This document shows, piece by piece, positions 1-13,800 of a stretch of 64,000 nt of DNA. Both the position numbers and the translations under genes were made by a program. The stretch covers positions 12,710,001 through 12,774,000 of the forward strand of contig CP075496.1 of assembly GCA_021613535.1 (NCBI GenBank). The letters are read 5' to 3'. The DNA is from Adineta vaga (Eukaryota > Rotifera). The first letter of the stretch is position 1. Each line of letters begins with the position of its first letter. Below the pieces are notes generated by a model. The model worked only from the letters and a program-made list of their open reading frames with translations. It did no database searches and was not told where the DNA came from.

Positions 1-1486
1 TTCGATGACTTATTCTTTTGAATTTTTAGAAAGAGTATTGTACAAAGAAAGTGATTTGAGTATTTCATATGGTTTATCATTGAATGGACGTTTATTCTTA
101 GCACCCGGTGATCATCTTGATGCTTTGGTATGTAAAAACATAATCAACAAGAGATTAGTTCGATGAACTTTAGCATTGATAATGATCATCATGCAATATA
201 AAATTGACGTTTAGAATGACTTTTCATGTTGAAGTTAAATACGAAATAAATTAGGAAAAAAAATATCATGATCTTTCGCGATGAATTATATTATCATGAA
301 AAATCTCAATTTGTCTAGGTACCCTTACCTGAACAAGAAGGACCACAACGTGGTACATGGCAAAAATTAGAAATGTTTGGTTCAAAAGAACTTGCTTATG
401 CAATAACTATGCATGATTATGAATTATTCATGGCTATTAATCCAGTGAGAATTTCATTCATAATTCTGAATGTAAAAATAAAACATTTTGATTTCGTTTT
501 TCAGCATGAACTACTTTATCAAGTATTCGGTCGATATAAATATGGAAAACTTACAGCTAATTTAGATACATTTATGCGACGATTTAATGAAATACAATAT
601 TGGATTGTAACAGAAATATGTTTAACGCCAAGTCCTGGTAAACGTGTACAACTTTTAAGAAAATTCATTAAACTTGCATCATAGTAAGTTAAGAAACTAT
701 TTCGAAGAAAATAATAACGAGTTTTTGATTGATTTAGTTGTAAAGAATATCGTAATTTGAATTCGTTTTTTGCGATTGTTATGGGTTTAAGTAATATTGC
801 TGTTAGTCGATTATCTCTTACTTGGGAAGTAAGTAAATTATTAATTATTGACAATCATCTATGATTGTGTTTATATAGAGATTACCAAGTAAAATCAAAC
901 GTATGTTTTCCGAATTTGAAACATTGATGGATCCATCACGTAATCATCGAGTTTATCGTTCAACATTAACTAAACTTACACCACCTATTATATTATTTAT
1001 GCCACTTTTACTCAAAGGTTTGTTTGATAGACTATGTTCACTTGTTTTCAAATATTTATTTAGATTTAACATTTACTCATGAAGGAAACAAAACATATAT
1101 AATTGAAGGATTAGTTAATTTTGAAAAAATGGTACGATTTTTTTGTGTTTGAAATTAAAATTGGTATTCTTGATTCGTTATCTTTTTTAAATTCAGAGAA
1201 TGTTATCACATACAATGCGTACATTAAAGATTTGTCGAAGTCAGACATTACGTAAGCATTTTCGAATGTAAGAATAAATATTGAAATAGAATTTCGATTC
1301 TTATAGAATTACAAGTACCACAAGGTGCAAAAAATCTCTCTGAAATTCAAGAATATGTTCGGTATATTTCATTTCTTGTCTCATATATCTCATTGTATGA
1401 TATTTTCTTCTAGAGAAATGAATGTTATCGATAATCAACGTATTCTCAATCAATTATCGAACAAACTAGAACCACGTCAAACTTAA
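1..1486 (+). CDS. Epac: Rap guanine nucleotide exchange factor, Epac type (3' part)
   Basis: This is the C-terminal part of a cAMP-regulated exchange factor that loads GTP onto Rap at membranes. The gene runs in from before base 1, so the cAMP-binding and DEP domains are not in view. Exons by splice signals and phase: <1-127, 319-444, 505-683, 738-828, 879-1017, 1064-1131, 1197-1251, 1307-1361, 1414-1486 (TAA). The spliced frame reads through the CDC25-homology catalytic domain with family blocks [60 protein letters not shown] and the Epac-like ending [17 protein letters not shown]. Similarity is closest to Epac1/Epac2 (RAPGEF3/4) from recall of the family. Two long open frames here (373-684 + and 519-854 -) are only an exon read into its intron and an antisense shadow. 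Certainty is high for the family, lower for Epac1 versus Epac2. Confidence 0.9.
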
Positions 1487-1930
1487 AATATTTGTCTCTC
1501 CATGTGATTCTTTTTTTTTCTTCAAACATATCGAAAAAGGAAAACAATCTTTATTTGTTTGTTTTTTTGCAATTTATTGATGTCTTATAATAAATGATCA
1601 GGAAAGAAATTCTCTTCTAAGTTCTTCTATCTCAACATGAATTTATTTATTCACTCTATGTGTCGATTTAGATCAAAGAGAATGAACTATTTCGATATCT
1701 TTTTTCGTTTATTTTCTTTTCTTTTCTCTTTTTTTTTATATCGAATGATCATGCTGATGTCTAAACAAGAGTCTTGTCAACAATCATTTGTTTATTTGTC
1801 ATTGTAAATAAAAAGATTTGGAAGCGGAGAGTTGCGCGAACTTGCTTTCTTTTGTTTTCTAACAATAATTAAAGCGCTTTTATTCTTCTTCATCATTGTA
1901 ATGAAAAATATCGAGTAGATTGATTTCAGC
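1487..1930. other. Intergenic region, Epac to RFX
   Basis: No gene seen. A canonical AATAAA lies at 1589-1594, about 100 nt after the Epac stop, and is the likely polyadenylation signal. T-rich tracts follow. A pyrimidine-rich stretch ends in TTTCAG one base before the RFX start codon, which marks a splice acceptor. The bases upstream are therefore an intron, or an outron removed by trans-splicing. Confidence 0.5.
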
Positions 1931-3780
1931 ATGTCAACTGATCAATTAATTGAACGTTGGTGTAAAGATCATGCGACACGTATGTGTTAAATAGAATCAC
2001 GTTGATTTTCTGTTTGTGCTTTGGATTTGTATAGCAGCTACGGTTCAATGGTTGGTAGATAATTTTGAACCAGCTGAAGGTAGTTCAATACGTCGATCGA
2101 TTTTATATAATTTTTATCTTGAACATTGTCTTATTCTCAAAATTGAATCATTAAATCCTGCTAGTTTTGGAAAATTAATTCATTCAGTCTTTCTCGGATT
2201 AAAAACTCGTCGATTAGGTACACGGTAATGATTTTTGATTGAGTTGTTTTTTTTTCAATATCATCTTCTTCTATTCTATTCTCAAGAGGTAATTCAAAAT
2301 ATCATTATTATGGTATTCAAGTAAAATCTTCATCATCTCTAATAAAACAAATGTCTTTCGATGGTGATTTATTACTTCAACAAGATTTCGATACACAATC
2401 AATGAATTTCAATATGTCACCCAATGATTATATATCTTCTCCATTATCAAATAATCTGATGAATTCATCATTTGATTCTTCTTTCACCAATGAATTTCCA
2501 TCGGATATAACAACGGATGATATAAAAATCTTTCATAAAACACATGATGAATATTCAAATAAACTTTATCAAGCTTTAATTAAATTTCAATATGATTCAA
2601 TTGAAAAAATTCTTCAACAATTTTGGTCATTAACAAATATTCATTTTTCACAAACAAATGAACTTACAAATAATGGTAGATTTCTACATTTCTCAAAATT
2701 TATTAGTTTTCCTTTGAGAATTTTCCATTCAGATTCAATGATTATCTGGAAATTTAATCGTATATGTACATTTCCATTTATTCTCGATCAATTTCGTTTA
2801 TTCTATTCGAAATTCTATCAAACAATCATTGATCATTATTTTCCAAATGTTCTCACATCTCTAATACAAACAACACTTGTCTGTTGATATTCTTTTGATA
2901 TTCTCTTATTTTCTCTCTTTCTTCTTCAACACAGGAAGCCATTCGTACAATTGCAATGAATATGTCACATTGGTTTCGTTACGCTATTGACCATCTCTAC
3001 GAGCCATTAAAATCTACACTTCTTCAATATACTCAAATATTCAGTTCACTTCTCTTACGTTATACATCATTAAATCATTTGTCTTTAACAATACAAAATA
3101 TGTTTCTACAATCTTCACGTTTATTAACAATGTCAAATGATTTAACATGTATAAATTTTCCAAATTTACACGAACAAATCAATTGGTTAGTTGAATGTGA
3201 TTTAAATCTTTTTAATAAAATTGAACAATGTTTAAAAAATTTATTTCAATGTCAATCAATGTTAACTATAGAAAATTGGACAACCTTTATCAATACATTA
3301 TTAGATGATTATTTAATTTTATATAATAATACTCCCGATTATCTCTTTCATGCTCGACAATTTCTCTTAAAAACAAATTTTTATTGTTCATTAATCTTAC
3401 GTGAATTAACATTACATTATGGTACATCAGTTGGATCATTTCATCTCTTACAAATATTTATTGAAGAATATCTTTACTATCGTATTGAACATAAACTATC
3501 ATTATATTTCAATCAAACAGCAATGAATTTTATGATGGAAAATTTCATGAATAAACAACAGAATCTTCGAAGAAATTCAACATATGAAGATTTGTTTAAT
3601 GATGACGATCTTGATGATGACTTAGAAAGTTTAGGAGAAGATTTTCATGATCAAAGAAATCATTTGAAACCATTATCACCTGTTCAAATGGAAGATTTTA
3701 TTTTACCAAATGAAACAATTCCAAATTCATTTTCATATATATTTGAAGATCTACAACCATTAGTGAATGAAATCTTTTAA
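1931..3780 (+). CDS. RFX: RFX-family winged-helix transcription factor (RFX1/2/3 type)
   Basis: A 558-residue protein from four exons: 1931-1979, 2035-2224, 2287-2878, 2935-3780 (TAA). The RFX DNA-binding domain starts almost at the N-terminus (about residues 15-95) with blocks VQWLVDNFEPAEG, SFGKLIHSVFLGL and KTRRLGTRGNSKYHYYGI. GNSKYHYYGI and the GLKTRRLGTR stretch point to the RFX1/2/3 branch rather than RFX4/6. The long helical C-terminal half fits the B, C and dimerisation regions, including SVGSFHLLQIFIEEYLYYRIEH, and an acidic stretch (DDDLDDDLE) lies near the end. Family members bind X-box promoters of ciliary genes in the nucleus. The N-terminus is very short compared with vertebrate RFX1-3 (long activation region missing), so upstream exons may exist. 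The acceptor TTTCAG directly before the ATG supports that or trans-splicing. The third intron has a weak GTCTGT donor. Confidence 0.88.
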
Positions 3781-4950
3781 GAAAATAAAAAGCAAAAAAA
3801 CAGATTAGTTATTTTTCGAAATATGTTCTTCTCATCTGTTTCTCATCAAATCAATCTTTTCTTTTTTTTCTCTCTCTGCCATTGTATAAGTCAATTAAAC
3901 TTATGATCGATGAGTATTATTTCATTTTAATATCGAACTTATCATTCATGATACCACACTAACATGTCAAAAATGATCATTATCATCGAAATGAACTGCA
4001 TAAGTCACAATCACAGCATGTTTAGTTTGCCTTTTCCTTTTCTCGAACTCTAGTGACCTTTACTTAGACATTTCACACGTTAATTCGAACTGAAGAGAAA
4101 GAAGAAGAAGAAGAAGTATTAATTGTTCAGTAGAATAACAACTAGGAATCGGACAGTGATAATCCGAGATGAGTAACAATTTGCACGTCTCACATCTGCA
4201 GATCATTGTTGCTGCTTTTACTGGTTATGTCTTATGTTTATATTATTGTTCTTCTTCTTTCAGATATATATATGCAAGAATGTGTACACACGTCGATGCT
4301 CAAATGTCGAATCGTCTTGCTTTTCTCCTTCCGGCTAGATAAACAAGTGCATTTAGCATTAATTCATCCATTCTTAGTCGAGAAGTATTTCAATTGACTT
4401 ATCACTCATTTTCTTTTTCGAATCTGTTCTTTCGATTGAACATCATCAGCAGCAGGAGGAGAATGAATCGTCCATAGAGACTCGTTTATGCAAAAAGAAT
4501 AATGATACTATCAAAATTTGATAAGATTTCGACAAGTGAATGTTGTCGTTTTTTAAATATGATGAAATAAAACAGAATGAGTGAAGGATGGAGAGAAAGA
4601 AAGAATAGGATCGAATAACGATCTTATCAGACATATACTCATCACTTCATCACTGAATTTAACAAATCTTCAATTCCCTGATGAAATATTCTTATTTGTT
4701 ATCAAATTTAGTACTATGATCAATAATTATTTGTTGTATTACGAGAAATGAAGAGCAAGTTTTTGTCGAATAGAATTCTTTAGATCTTCAATCATTTTTA
4801 AGAAAGAACAACAAGAAGAAAACAAAGTGAAGAAGAAAAAAAGACGTCAGGAACAACAATATGATGCGAGCGAGCTATAAGAATTAAAAGAATGATAGAT
4901 GAATAAAGAAAACTCACACCCCGTGGAGAGTTGATTATCTCTACATTTGG
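3781..4950. other. Intergenic region between RFX and Twist 3' ends
   Basis: Convergent intergenic space with no gene that I can support. An AATAAA occurs at 3784-3789, only a few bases past the RFX stop. Short GAA repeats lie near 4095-4116. The open frames at 4206-4397 (+) and 4446-4634 (-) have no recognisable protein character. Confidence 0.4.
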
Positions 4951-5805
4951 TTAGTTTTCTTGATAATCATCAGGAGAAAATGGTCCATTACCAATCGATG
5001 TTTGTTGTTCATTATTTGGATTATCATTAGTAGACCAAGCACCTTCCATACGCCATACACTAAATGCATAACTTAATGGACGTTCGCTTTGTTGGACTGG
5101 TGGTGATGATGATGAACTTGTATCAAGTGTAGGCTGCTGTTGTTGTTGTTGTTGTTGTTGTGTTAATGGTAGATTAGATGATGAAGCATGTTCTTCATCA
5201 GAACGTAAAATTTGATACAGAAAATCAATGTATCGAGTTGCTAATTTTAATGTTTGAATTTTAGATAATTTATCCGATGGTAATGTTGGAATAATATGAC
5301 GCAGATGTGCAAAAGCATCATTTAAGGATTGTGTACGTTGTCGTTCTCGTACATTGGCAATAGCACGTTGATTTTGTACATCATCTTGAGACATTGTTTG
5401 CTGTTGCTCTTGCTCTTGCTGCTGCTGCTGCTGCTGTTGTTGGTGATGGTGCTGTTGTCGTCGTTTTGATGACATTCGACGTGATGTATTTGTTGATGAA
5501 TAAGGTTGAACATTTAATCGACGTGTTGTACGACGTATACGTCGAGAATGATTCGTATTATTTGAAGAATCCAATAGATGTTTGTCATTTGTTGTTGATG
5601 TATCAAGATAATTTTCATCAATATGCATCGGTGTTGATGGTGAACTTAAACTTGATTCACTTCCTGCACTATTCATAGATGTTAAAGAATAGATTCCAAC
5701 AGGATATTGTTGATTATTTGTTGATGAAGATGAATATTCACTTTTAATAAATGTATTTAGAAATGTTTGATGTGGAAGAATTGCCGTTGAAGAATTTAAA
5801 TCCAT
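4951..5805 (-). CDS. twist: Twist basic helix-loop-helix transcription factor
   Basis: A 284-residue nuclear bHLH factor in a single coding exon, as in most Twist genes. The bHLH begins [20 protein letters not shown] and continues [19 protein letters not shown] and [11 protein letters not shown], nearly identical to the family. The C-terminal WR motif (Twist box), [15 protein letters not shown], is intact and is specific to Twist. Upstream of the bHLH are an Arg-rich stretch ([10 protein letters not shown], a likely nuclear localisation signal) and a His/Gln-rich low-complexity tract; a second polyQ tract lies between bHLH and WR motif. I chose the ATG at 5805-5803 (MDLNSS) because the 26 codons before it to an earlier ATG look like T-rich untranslated sequence. 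Family role: mesoderm and migratory-cell specification through E-boxes as a dimer. Confidence 0.95.
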   Translation of the reverse strand: MDLNSSTAILPHQTFLNTFIKSEYSSSSTNNQQYPVGIYSLTSMNSAGSESSLSSPSTPMHIDENYLDTSTTNDKHLLDSSNNTNHSRRIRRTTRRLNVQPYSSTNTSRRMSSKRRQQHHHQQQQQQQQQEQEQQQTMSQDDVQNQRAIANVRERQRTQSLNDAFAHLRHIIPTLPSDKLSKIQTLKLATRYIDFLYQILRSDEEHASSSNLPLTQQQQQQQQQPTLDTSSSSSPPVQQSERPLSYAFSVWRMEGAWSTNDNPNNEQQTSIGNGPFSPDDYQEN

Positions 5806-7832
5806 GAAAACAAAACAAACAAACAAACCAAGCAGACTTTGTAGAAATATCTTTTCGATTCTAAAAATAAATAAATAAATCAAAAAGAAAATTTTAAACT
5901 AAATTATTATTATTATTCTAATAATCTTCATCGTTAATTAAAACCATATTCAATAGTATCAACTCTGTTCTAAAGCGTTTCTCTTTCTTAATTCTTTTCA
6001 CTTGCCTGTGTATATATAGTTATCAGATGTAAACGATTAGGTTCATCTGGTTAATATCGAACATGAAGATCTCCTATTTTCTTGTGCAATGTTGTTGCTC
6101 TAAGCCTGGTGTGTATACAGAGACAAATGTAAGACAAGTACAAGTAGTAGCTGATTCGCACACGTCTTCAATTAGATATGCAATATGGATGCGTTTTGCC
6201 TTTCACTTCTCCAAAAGAAAAGAAAAGAAAAGAAAAGAACAAACATATAGAAATATATTTTTCTTCGCTATTGATTGGTCAATAGATAATCTCGGATGCT
6301 GAGAGAAGAAAAAAAGAAAGAATACTACAGCATTCTTTTTCTTATGTCTCGAATAGAGATTACTAGAACATGAATAAAAGAAAGAACACGATTGCTATTG
6401 GTGGTATGTCTATGGTTAGATTCTTTTTGATTAGCCAATCTGTCTGTAAGTAGTATTGGAGAAAAGAGAAAGATATAATACATGTATATTATCCTAAAGA
6501 TAGAACAATCATATTATTTGTATTTGAAAAGTCAGAGGAAAAAAAATTTGTCATTTGTTTCTTAATTAATGTCATGATTTGTTATACATGAATTCATATA
6601 TAACAATTGACATGTCTCATTAACACAAATTTCTAGTATTATTGCTTTTCTTTTATCTTTTACATACATTTGTTATCCATGTGTGTATATTTAAGTAAGC
6701 TAAGACGATCCTATTCATGTATGATAGATATCGAATAAAAAAAATGTCTTTCATCTCACTCTTGTCTTTCATTTTGTTGTTCCTACTTTGAAAGAAAAAG
6801 AAGAAGATATTTGATGTGTTTATAAAATCGTTGTTTTGATTATTTTGAGAAGATTAAGAAAACGAGACAATTTGATTTTTATTTATTGCAATTGATGGAC
6901 AATGATTACCAAGAGAAATAGATAACAATTTGACTTGTTACAATATTAATGGTAAGAAAAAAAAACATATTTCATATGATTTACTATCCATTCGAGGACA
7001 TATAGATAGAGAAAAGATCGGAGATTTCAGATGGTAATAAAAACAATAGATTTTTTAAAAGTATTCAATTAGTGTCCGATGGTTTACGCATGTATCTAAA
7101 GAATAGAAGTTTATATGATATGTAATGTAGTAATGTATTTCTATCCGATAGTTTTGATGTTTGCAGATGGAAATATAAACAAGAATAGAAGAGGATTTGA
7201 TGTATGTCAGATAATTTGATAAGCTATTTATTATATATCATTCGAATTGTGATATATTTATCAATATAAATCAAATGAATTTTTTACTTATAGCTTTCAA
7301 CAAAGTCTTTGGAATCTTTTATAATCATTATTCAAGTACGAACAAATATAAACTTATTTATAGCAGTAGTTTTCTAATCGATAATTGATACAATATGTTC
7401 TTCATAGAATCAAAATGAAGATTTTGTTTTACTCATGTGTATCTGACATAGTTACAAAAGTCTTTTAAAGAAGTCGTTTTTCCTTGACTCATTTTTTGAC
7501 GCAATAAGTTTACTTTGCAAATATGTCTTGAAAAGAAGAAGGACATATGTCCAGATACAAGAAGAAATGAAACTGTTATATAATACGATCATCACTCGAA
7601 GTGTTGGTTTTATTTAAGATAAATAATCATATTAAAAAAGTCTATATGGATTTTTATTTGATTCTTCTAATTGTTGTACTTTTCATTAGAAAAGATAAAT
7701 GAAAAAAACGATATATATTCAAAAGAAAAGACAACGAGAACTGAGCAATTGAAAAGACATTTTTTTCTATATATTCGAGGATAAAATATGTAAAGATTAT
7801 ATTGAGATTTGAAGAAGTATTTCGAATTAAAT
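5806..7832. other. Intergenic region upstream of Twist
   Basis: About 2 kb with no gene seen. It holds the presumed Twist promoter at its low-coordinate end and the 3' flank of the carboxypeptidase gene at the other. A TATATATA lies at 6011-6018, about 205 bases upstream of the Twist ATG. An AAAAG tandem repeat spans about 6213-6239. The remainder is AT-rich single-copy-looking sequence. Confidence 0.4.
6010..6019 (-). promoter_or_regulatory. Possible TATA box of Twist
   Basis: Read on the minus strand the sequence is CTATATATAC, followed by CACAGGCAAG. It lies about 205 nt upstream of the Twist ATG, a reasonable promoter distance. AT-rich background makes chance occurrence easy, so this is weak. 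Confidence 0.25.
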
Positions 7833-10800
7833 CTATAATCGTTTGTTTTTCTCGTATGGTAAATGAAGTTGTTGAATGATTTGACTAACACGTTCCATAG
7901 AATTTACTTCATGCGTATTTTCATTTGATATAACAACAGATCGTTCTCGTAATGCAGATTCGATAGGTGCTAAAAGTTGTTGAGTAGAATAGATATGTGT
8001 TTTAGGCTTTGAAACTCGTTTATGTTGTGCAATATTATTGAATACTGACGGCATTTTTGTACCTGTTCCAGCATTAGTTCGTATTGGAGATGTTTCCGGT
8101 TTTGATGAAGAAGTAATAGTATTATTAGTGATAGAATGTAAACGATGATGATTAATACCATTGGAGTCTGTTTGAGTTTCATACGAATATCGATATGATG
8201 AATCTATGGTGGATGTTTCACCAGGATTTATTGATGATGAAAGATTAAGAAGTGGTGAAATAGATGTTTTTACTTCTAATACATTAGCTAGTTGATTTGT
8301 TTCATTTGTAGGAATTGGTTTTAATTGTTGTGGTGGACGACGTTCAGTACGTAATCGACGTATTGGTAATGTTTTCGATATTGTAGGCTGAGAAACATAT
8401 GTTCCACTTATTGTTGAAATTGTTTGATCAACCGTTGGTGATAGAAAATCATTGAGAGTTAATGAAGCCATCGAAGCTGTTCGTTTACCGATTACTTCTG
8501 ATGCAGATGCATTTCGATCAATACTAACTGATGTTTCTATTGGTGGTTGATCAGATATGCAATAAACATCTAAATAAAATTATCGATCACTTATTAAAGA
8601 TCGAAAATGATGTCTTACTTTGTTCAGTATCAGCATCATAATCATTTGTCTAGAAATGTATGATATTTTAAAAAGATAAATGTAAATATTATTTTATATC
8701 AATAAATTTCTCATACCTGAAATTCTTGTAACATTGCATTGATCTTTTTCTAAAGAAAAATTATCATATTTTGTTTTTCCTATAAATAATCATCTAGCAA
8801 TATTATACCTGTTTTCGTTCTAAAGCTCGTTCCGTACTAAAAATTGGTTGTCCATGTCCACTTCGATTCGCATATTTACTAACAAATAGACACCTCGTGG
8901 TGGTAATAAACGAGTTGCCTTGTCCATCTAAATAACAGAAATAGTTCTATATATATTTTCAAAATAATGTGAGTTACACACAAAACACATGTCAAAGCAT
9001 AAAGCATCCCATTAAAAAAATATATCAAAGCAACACAATTCATATGATATTTTGAAGTTGATGATTAGAGGTGATATTGATTAGGTGACGGACAAAAACT
9101 AGTTTAGATGAATATTTAATGGATTTATTGTTATCTAGAACCTGATCAACAGCAAGCGTAAGTTTTATTTGTTGACACGACTCAGTTTCAGATGCCATTG
9201 ATGGATAGGATATACGATTTCGACGAAGAGGCTCATAAGTAATAGTACCATCAAAATCTTCATTAGTCTATTTAGATTTGATATTGACAGTGCCGATGTA
9301 TTACAATACATGATTAGAAAAAAAAATAGATCTCACCGATGCAAATGTTGTCTTGATAGGTTGAATTTGATGAATCTAAGGGTGAATATCAATGATGTTT
9401 TTTTTCTTTAATTTACTCTAATTTTCTAGATATTTTATCTCATCTTTATCTGATCATAATATGAAATGAATATTCGTATTTATTTTACCTCTCGTTTACG
9501 AGCTAATTTTACTACACGTTCTTCCATGGCTTTCTCAGCTCGTTTTTTTCTTGATTGTTTCTTGGGCATGTTTCCTCCAGTTTCTTCATCATCTGCTCTT
9601 CGTCTTCTTTCTCGTCTACCAACAGCATCAGTAGCATCACTACCACCACCTTTTCGATATGGTATTTCTGGTAACTCACCACCTTCAGGATCACTATCAG
9701 AATCACTCGAACTATTTAAAATGAACAAATTAGTCTTTTTCTATTGAACAAAATAGAATTGATAACAAACGTTGATGCATCTTGTTCATAAATCGTACGA
9801 TGACATTGTGTTAACGCTTGTAAACAATCAGATATTGACGTCATTGAAACTACTGATTCATCATTTTGTTTTTCTTCTAAAATATTCAATTTATCAATGA
9901 TTATTAAAACACATTCTGTTATCTATCTTACCAGGATAGAGAACATGTAATAGACCAGGTGGAATTTTATCTTTTGCTAATTTAAGAAGAACACATTTTG
10001 TAATATCCATAAAGATACCATCCATTCGTCTACATATACAAACAGATAATTAACAATAACAACAAGAAATTCTACTAACGATGGATTAGAAAGAATATCT
10101 AAATATTGTCTTAATGATTCACATATACATTGACCAAATTTTTCATAATCTTGAATATTAAAATGTGATGGTTTATCTCTACAATATAAATATCGATTAA
10201 AAATCTATCAAATAGAGTAAACTTACACAATACTTGATCCACCAAATGATGCTTCAAGTGTAAAACTATTTTTAATCATCATTTCTTTCCACATTACAAC
10301 ACGTCCTGTTGATTCCTTACATCGACGAATATGAAATTTACAATCATCAAATGCAAACATTTCCGGTGCCTATTATATCATAAAATCAATAAATTCATCT
10401 TTCTAAACAATATATCTTCTCCTCACTGTTTTCGACATAATAAATGGTAGAACACGTGCATTTAAGAAATTTTTCATATCTGGTTGTGGTCCATCACATC
10501 CATCACAACCATAAGCGAAGACATTGGACTTTCGACTATGACCATGAAGATCACAAAAAGCTAAAATCTATTCAAAAACAAATACAACGAAAGTTTTCTT
10601 CATATAAATTCTTACTTCACGTCGTTCTTTTTGTAACGTTTGTACTAATTGTTTGATGTGATAAATAGTAGGAAAACTTTGTTTATGTGGATGACGAAAA
10701 TTACGATTCATATCTTTTCCTGTTAATGAACATCGATAATTACCAATAATAACACCATCAGGATTAAGCATTGGAATTATTTTAAATACCAATTGTGAAC

Positions 10801-13800
10801 GTAATCTCTATACAAAAGAAAAACAAAAAAATTTTAGTTTTATTTCAAAGAATTTTCTATCATACTTTAGCAATTTCATCATCGGATGTAATAAATTCAA
10901 GTAAACCACGCATCATATAACTAGAATTCGTTTCACCAGGATGAATTCGAGCTGAAACCAACACAAATTTCTTTTGTTTAATTGGTACAGCTACAAAATA
11001 AGAAATATCTCCTCACTATTTCACATATTTTCTTCTTGTTTATTACATACATTCATCAGTCACAGTTACAATAAAACATGAATTTCCTGCTTGAGATTCA
11101 CATAAAATATCACGACGAAAAATATCACGGGGTCTAATTGAACTTAAATAATCTAAATCATCTTTGAGATCGGTGAATGTATATGGATAACAATGAGATA
11201 TATAACATGTATCACCCGAATAAAAGAATTCCTAAGAGAAAGAAAAATGTTGAAATTCCGAAGAGAAGTTTTTTTTTCTCCTTCATATAAACATACAAGT
11301 TGAAAATCAAGTTCAAAATAATTAATATCACGTTCAAGTAAGGAATTATAAACACGTGGTTTATATTCACAATAATTTATATGATGACCAACACGATGCC
11401 AACCTTGTAATTCACGCTTTTTAGCCATATCAGAAAAAAGTAATATTTTCATGCCTAATTCAAATAAAAACAAACAATTATAAAATGAAATTTTCAATAT
11501 TAATCTGAACTAAATTTCTTTTTGTGTTTTTTTTTTCGTAAAGGAATCGATTCTTATTGCCTAGACATTCTTCATTTTCATCTAAACGTAGGTTTTTATT
11601 GTTTCTATCGTCAAATAATGATTAAAATCAAATATTGACATATTCGATCGTATTATTTAGTTTATGAAGGTTGAATCAACATTGGAAACACTACTAATAA
11701 TAAATCTTAAATTTTGTCATTAAATATTAGAATATGTTTCATAGATGTGTTCAAAATTGTTTCAATAGACGATAAAATCGAAAATAGTCGATTGATTTCT
11801 CAATTCTTCATACGTACTTAACATGAAAACTTATGACATATGTGAATTAGCATTTCAATAGAGAGAGAAGAAAGAAAAGTCTTCATGATCTGCTTTGAAT
11901 TACCTTCATTGTACAGACTGCCTTTTTTCATTAAATTTATAATTCGAAAACGATAAGTAACATTTGCAATCATATTTTGAACCCGAAAATAATACCATTG
12001 TGTATGTCGTCGAGTATAAAGATCAGGACGAAGAATAAGTTCATATTCAAATTGACCTCTAAAAGACATTCTATTTGTATTGAAAACGACAAAAATTCTT
12101 TTTTGTTTTCGATTCTTACACACGTTTTGCTTGTTGTAAATTTCCTCCTTCGAATCGTGATTCGAATATCAACGGTGGACATATAAATTCATTATCTAAC
12201 GGTTTAACTTCTTGTTTTCGCGGTGATTTATCGACATCATAAACAACAATTGAATGTTTAAATACATCAGTATACTTTTGATTAGCTGGTTGATTATCGA
12301 ATGTTTGATGAAGTTTTGTATCTAAAGAATAATATTCTTTAGGTGGATGTTTCATTTGATTTCGTATTAGAAATGAAAATGATGGACCGAGATGATTTAT
12401 CGGTACAATCATTGGCCAAAATGGACCATGATCATCGACAGGTATATCCGTTGAACGAAAACAAAATGTTGTCTTTATTGTTCCATCATTTAATATTGAT
12501 TCTTGTTTTTTATAAATTCGACTACGAAAATTAATATTGGAAAAAAGTTTTTTACTTGAATTAATCGTATTTTCCTGTTCATTCTCTTCCAGACCTAATT
12601 CCGTATCGGAATAGAATTTCAATAAACTATTGGATGTTCGAGAAAATATCAATGAACTTGTTGGATGGTTCAAATTGAAATCTTCTCGTGACCAAATTGA
12701 TTGTCCAATACGCATCGTGGTTTCTCGTCTCAATTAGATTACCTTTTGACATATCGATAACGAAAGAAAACTTTTAACGTCCATTTTGATGTCAAAAAAT
12801 GAATTGCAAAGAGAGAAGAGAAAAGGAAAGAAGTATAGATTGTTTGCCATCATCATCATCATCATCGTCAGATCGTTACCGATCCAAAGACAAATATAAC
12901 GAAGAAAGAAGGAGAAAAATCACTTAAATTTCTAATCTTTTTTTATTCAATTTAAACTTACTATTTAATGATGACTCATCGGTTGTGGAGTAGAATTCTT
13001 TTGGTGATAATTCTCGTGTATTTAATTTCGGTGTCGGATGAAAAATACGATGATCACATGGCCAAAATGGTCCATCTTCACTTATAATAACACCGTGTCG
13101 ATTAACAAATGTCGTTGAATTACCATTGAATGTGGATTGTTGATCAAGTAAATTTAAAATATCTGATTTATTTGATTTGATAGTACTATTTCCATATAAT
13201 AAAACGCATGATGAGGATTCATTATTTGTCGATGTTAATAATGTTCGTTTATCTTGAAGATTTTGAAAATGAAATGAGGAATTTTGTAAAGGATTATCAT
13301 TATTTTGTAGAGAATAACGTCGACGACGGCGATATCCACAAGAATCAAAGTCAAAACTATGATTTAATTGTGTCGATTTTTGATAATTAATTGTTGACGA
13401 ATAATCTCTCGTTTCTGACGAATCTTTACTATTTTGAGTACCAAGAACAGAACGATTACGTCGATCAATTTCACTCCATGGTACACCTTGTGGAATATCA
13501 ATTTCCGATTGTTGAAAAGGTAGACGTTGACCAACTCTTTTGAAAAAAACAATGAGAAAGAAAATGAAATGAATTTCTAATAAATCTTACTGAAAATTTT
13601 TCGAAAGAAACATTTCAGAGAAAATCAAGTCTAAATTTTTGTTTTTGTCAAAAGAATACAAAAGGGTGGAGGTATTCGTTATTTTCTTTTGTTTTTCAAT
13701 AGTTCTATTGAAAATACAAGACTTCTGTTTATGTAAATTTTCTGATGAAAAGAAAAAGTTTACATATGAAACAATCAATCGGTATGTTACAAAGATATTT

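Noticed and set aside
8809-9267. Apparent frameshift in the tail of CCP2/3
   Set aside because: Using the acceptor ATATATAG at 8947 instead of the TTTAG nearer the exon restores the frame without any change.
9466-9747. 93-codon plus-strand frame
   Set aside because: Antisense of the acidic/basic CCP2/3 exon 15.
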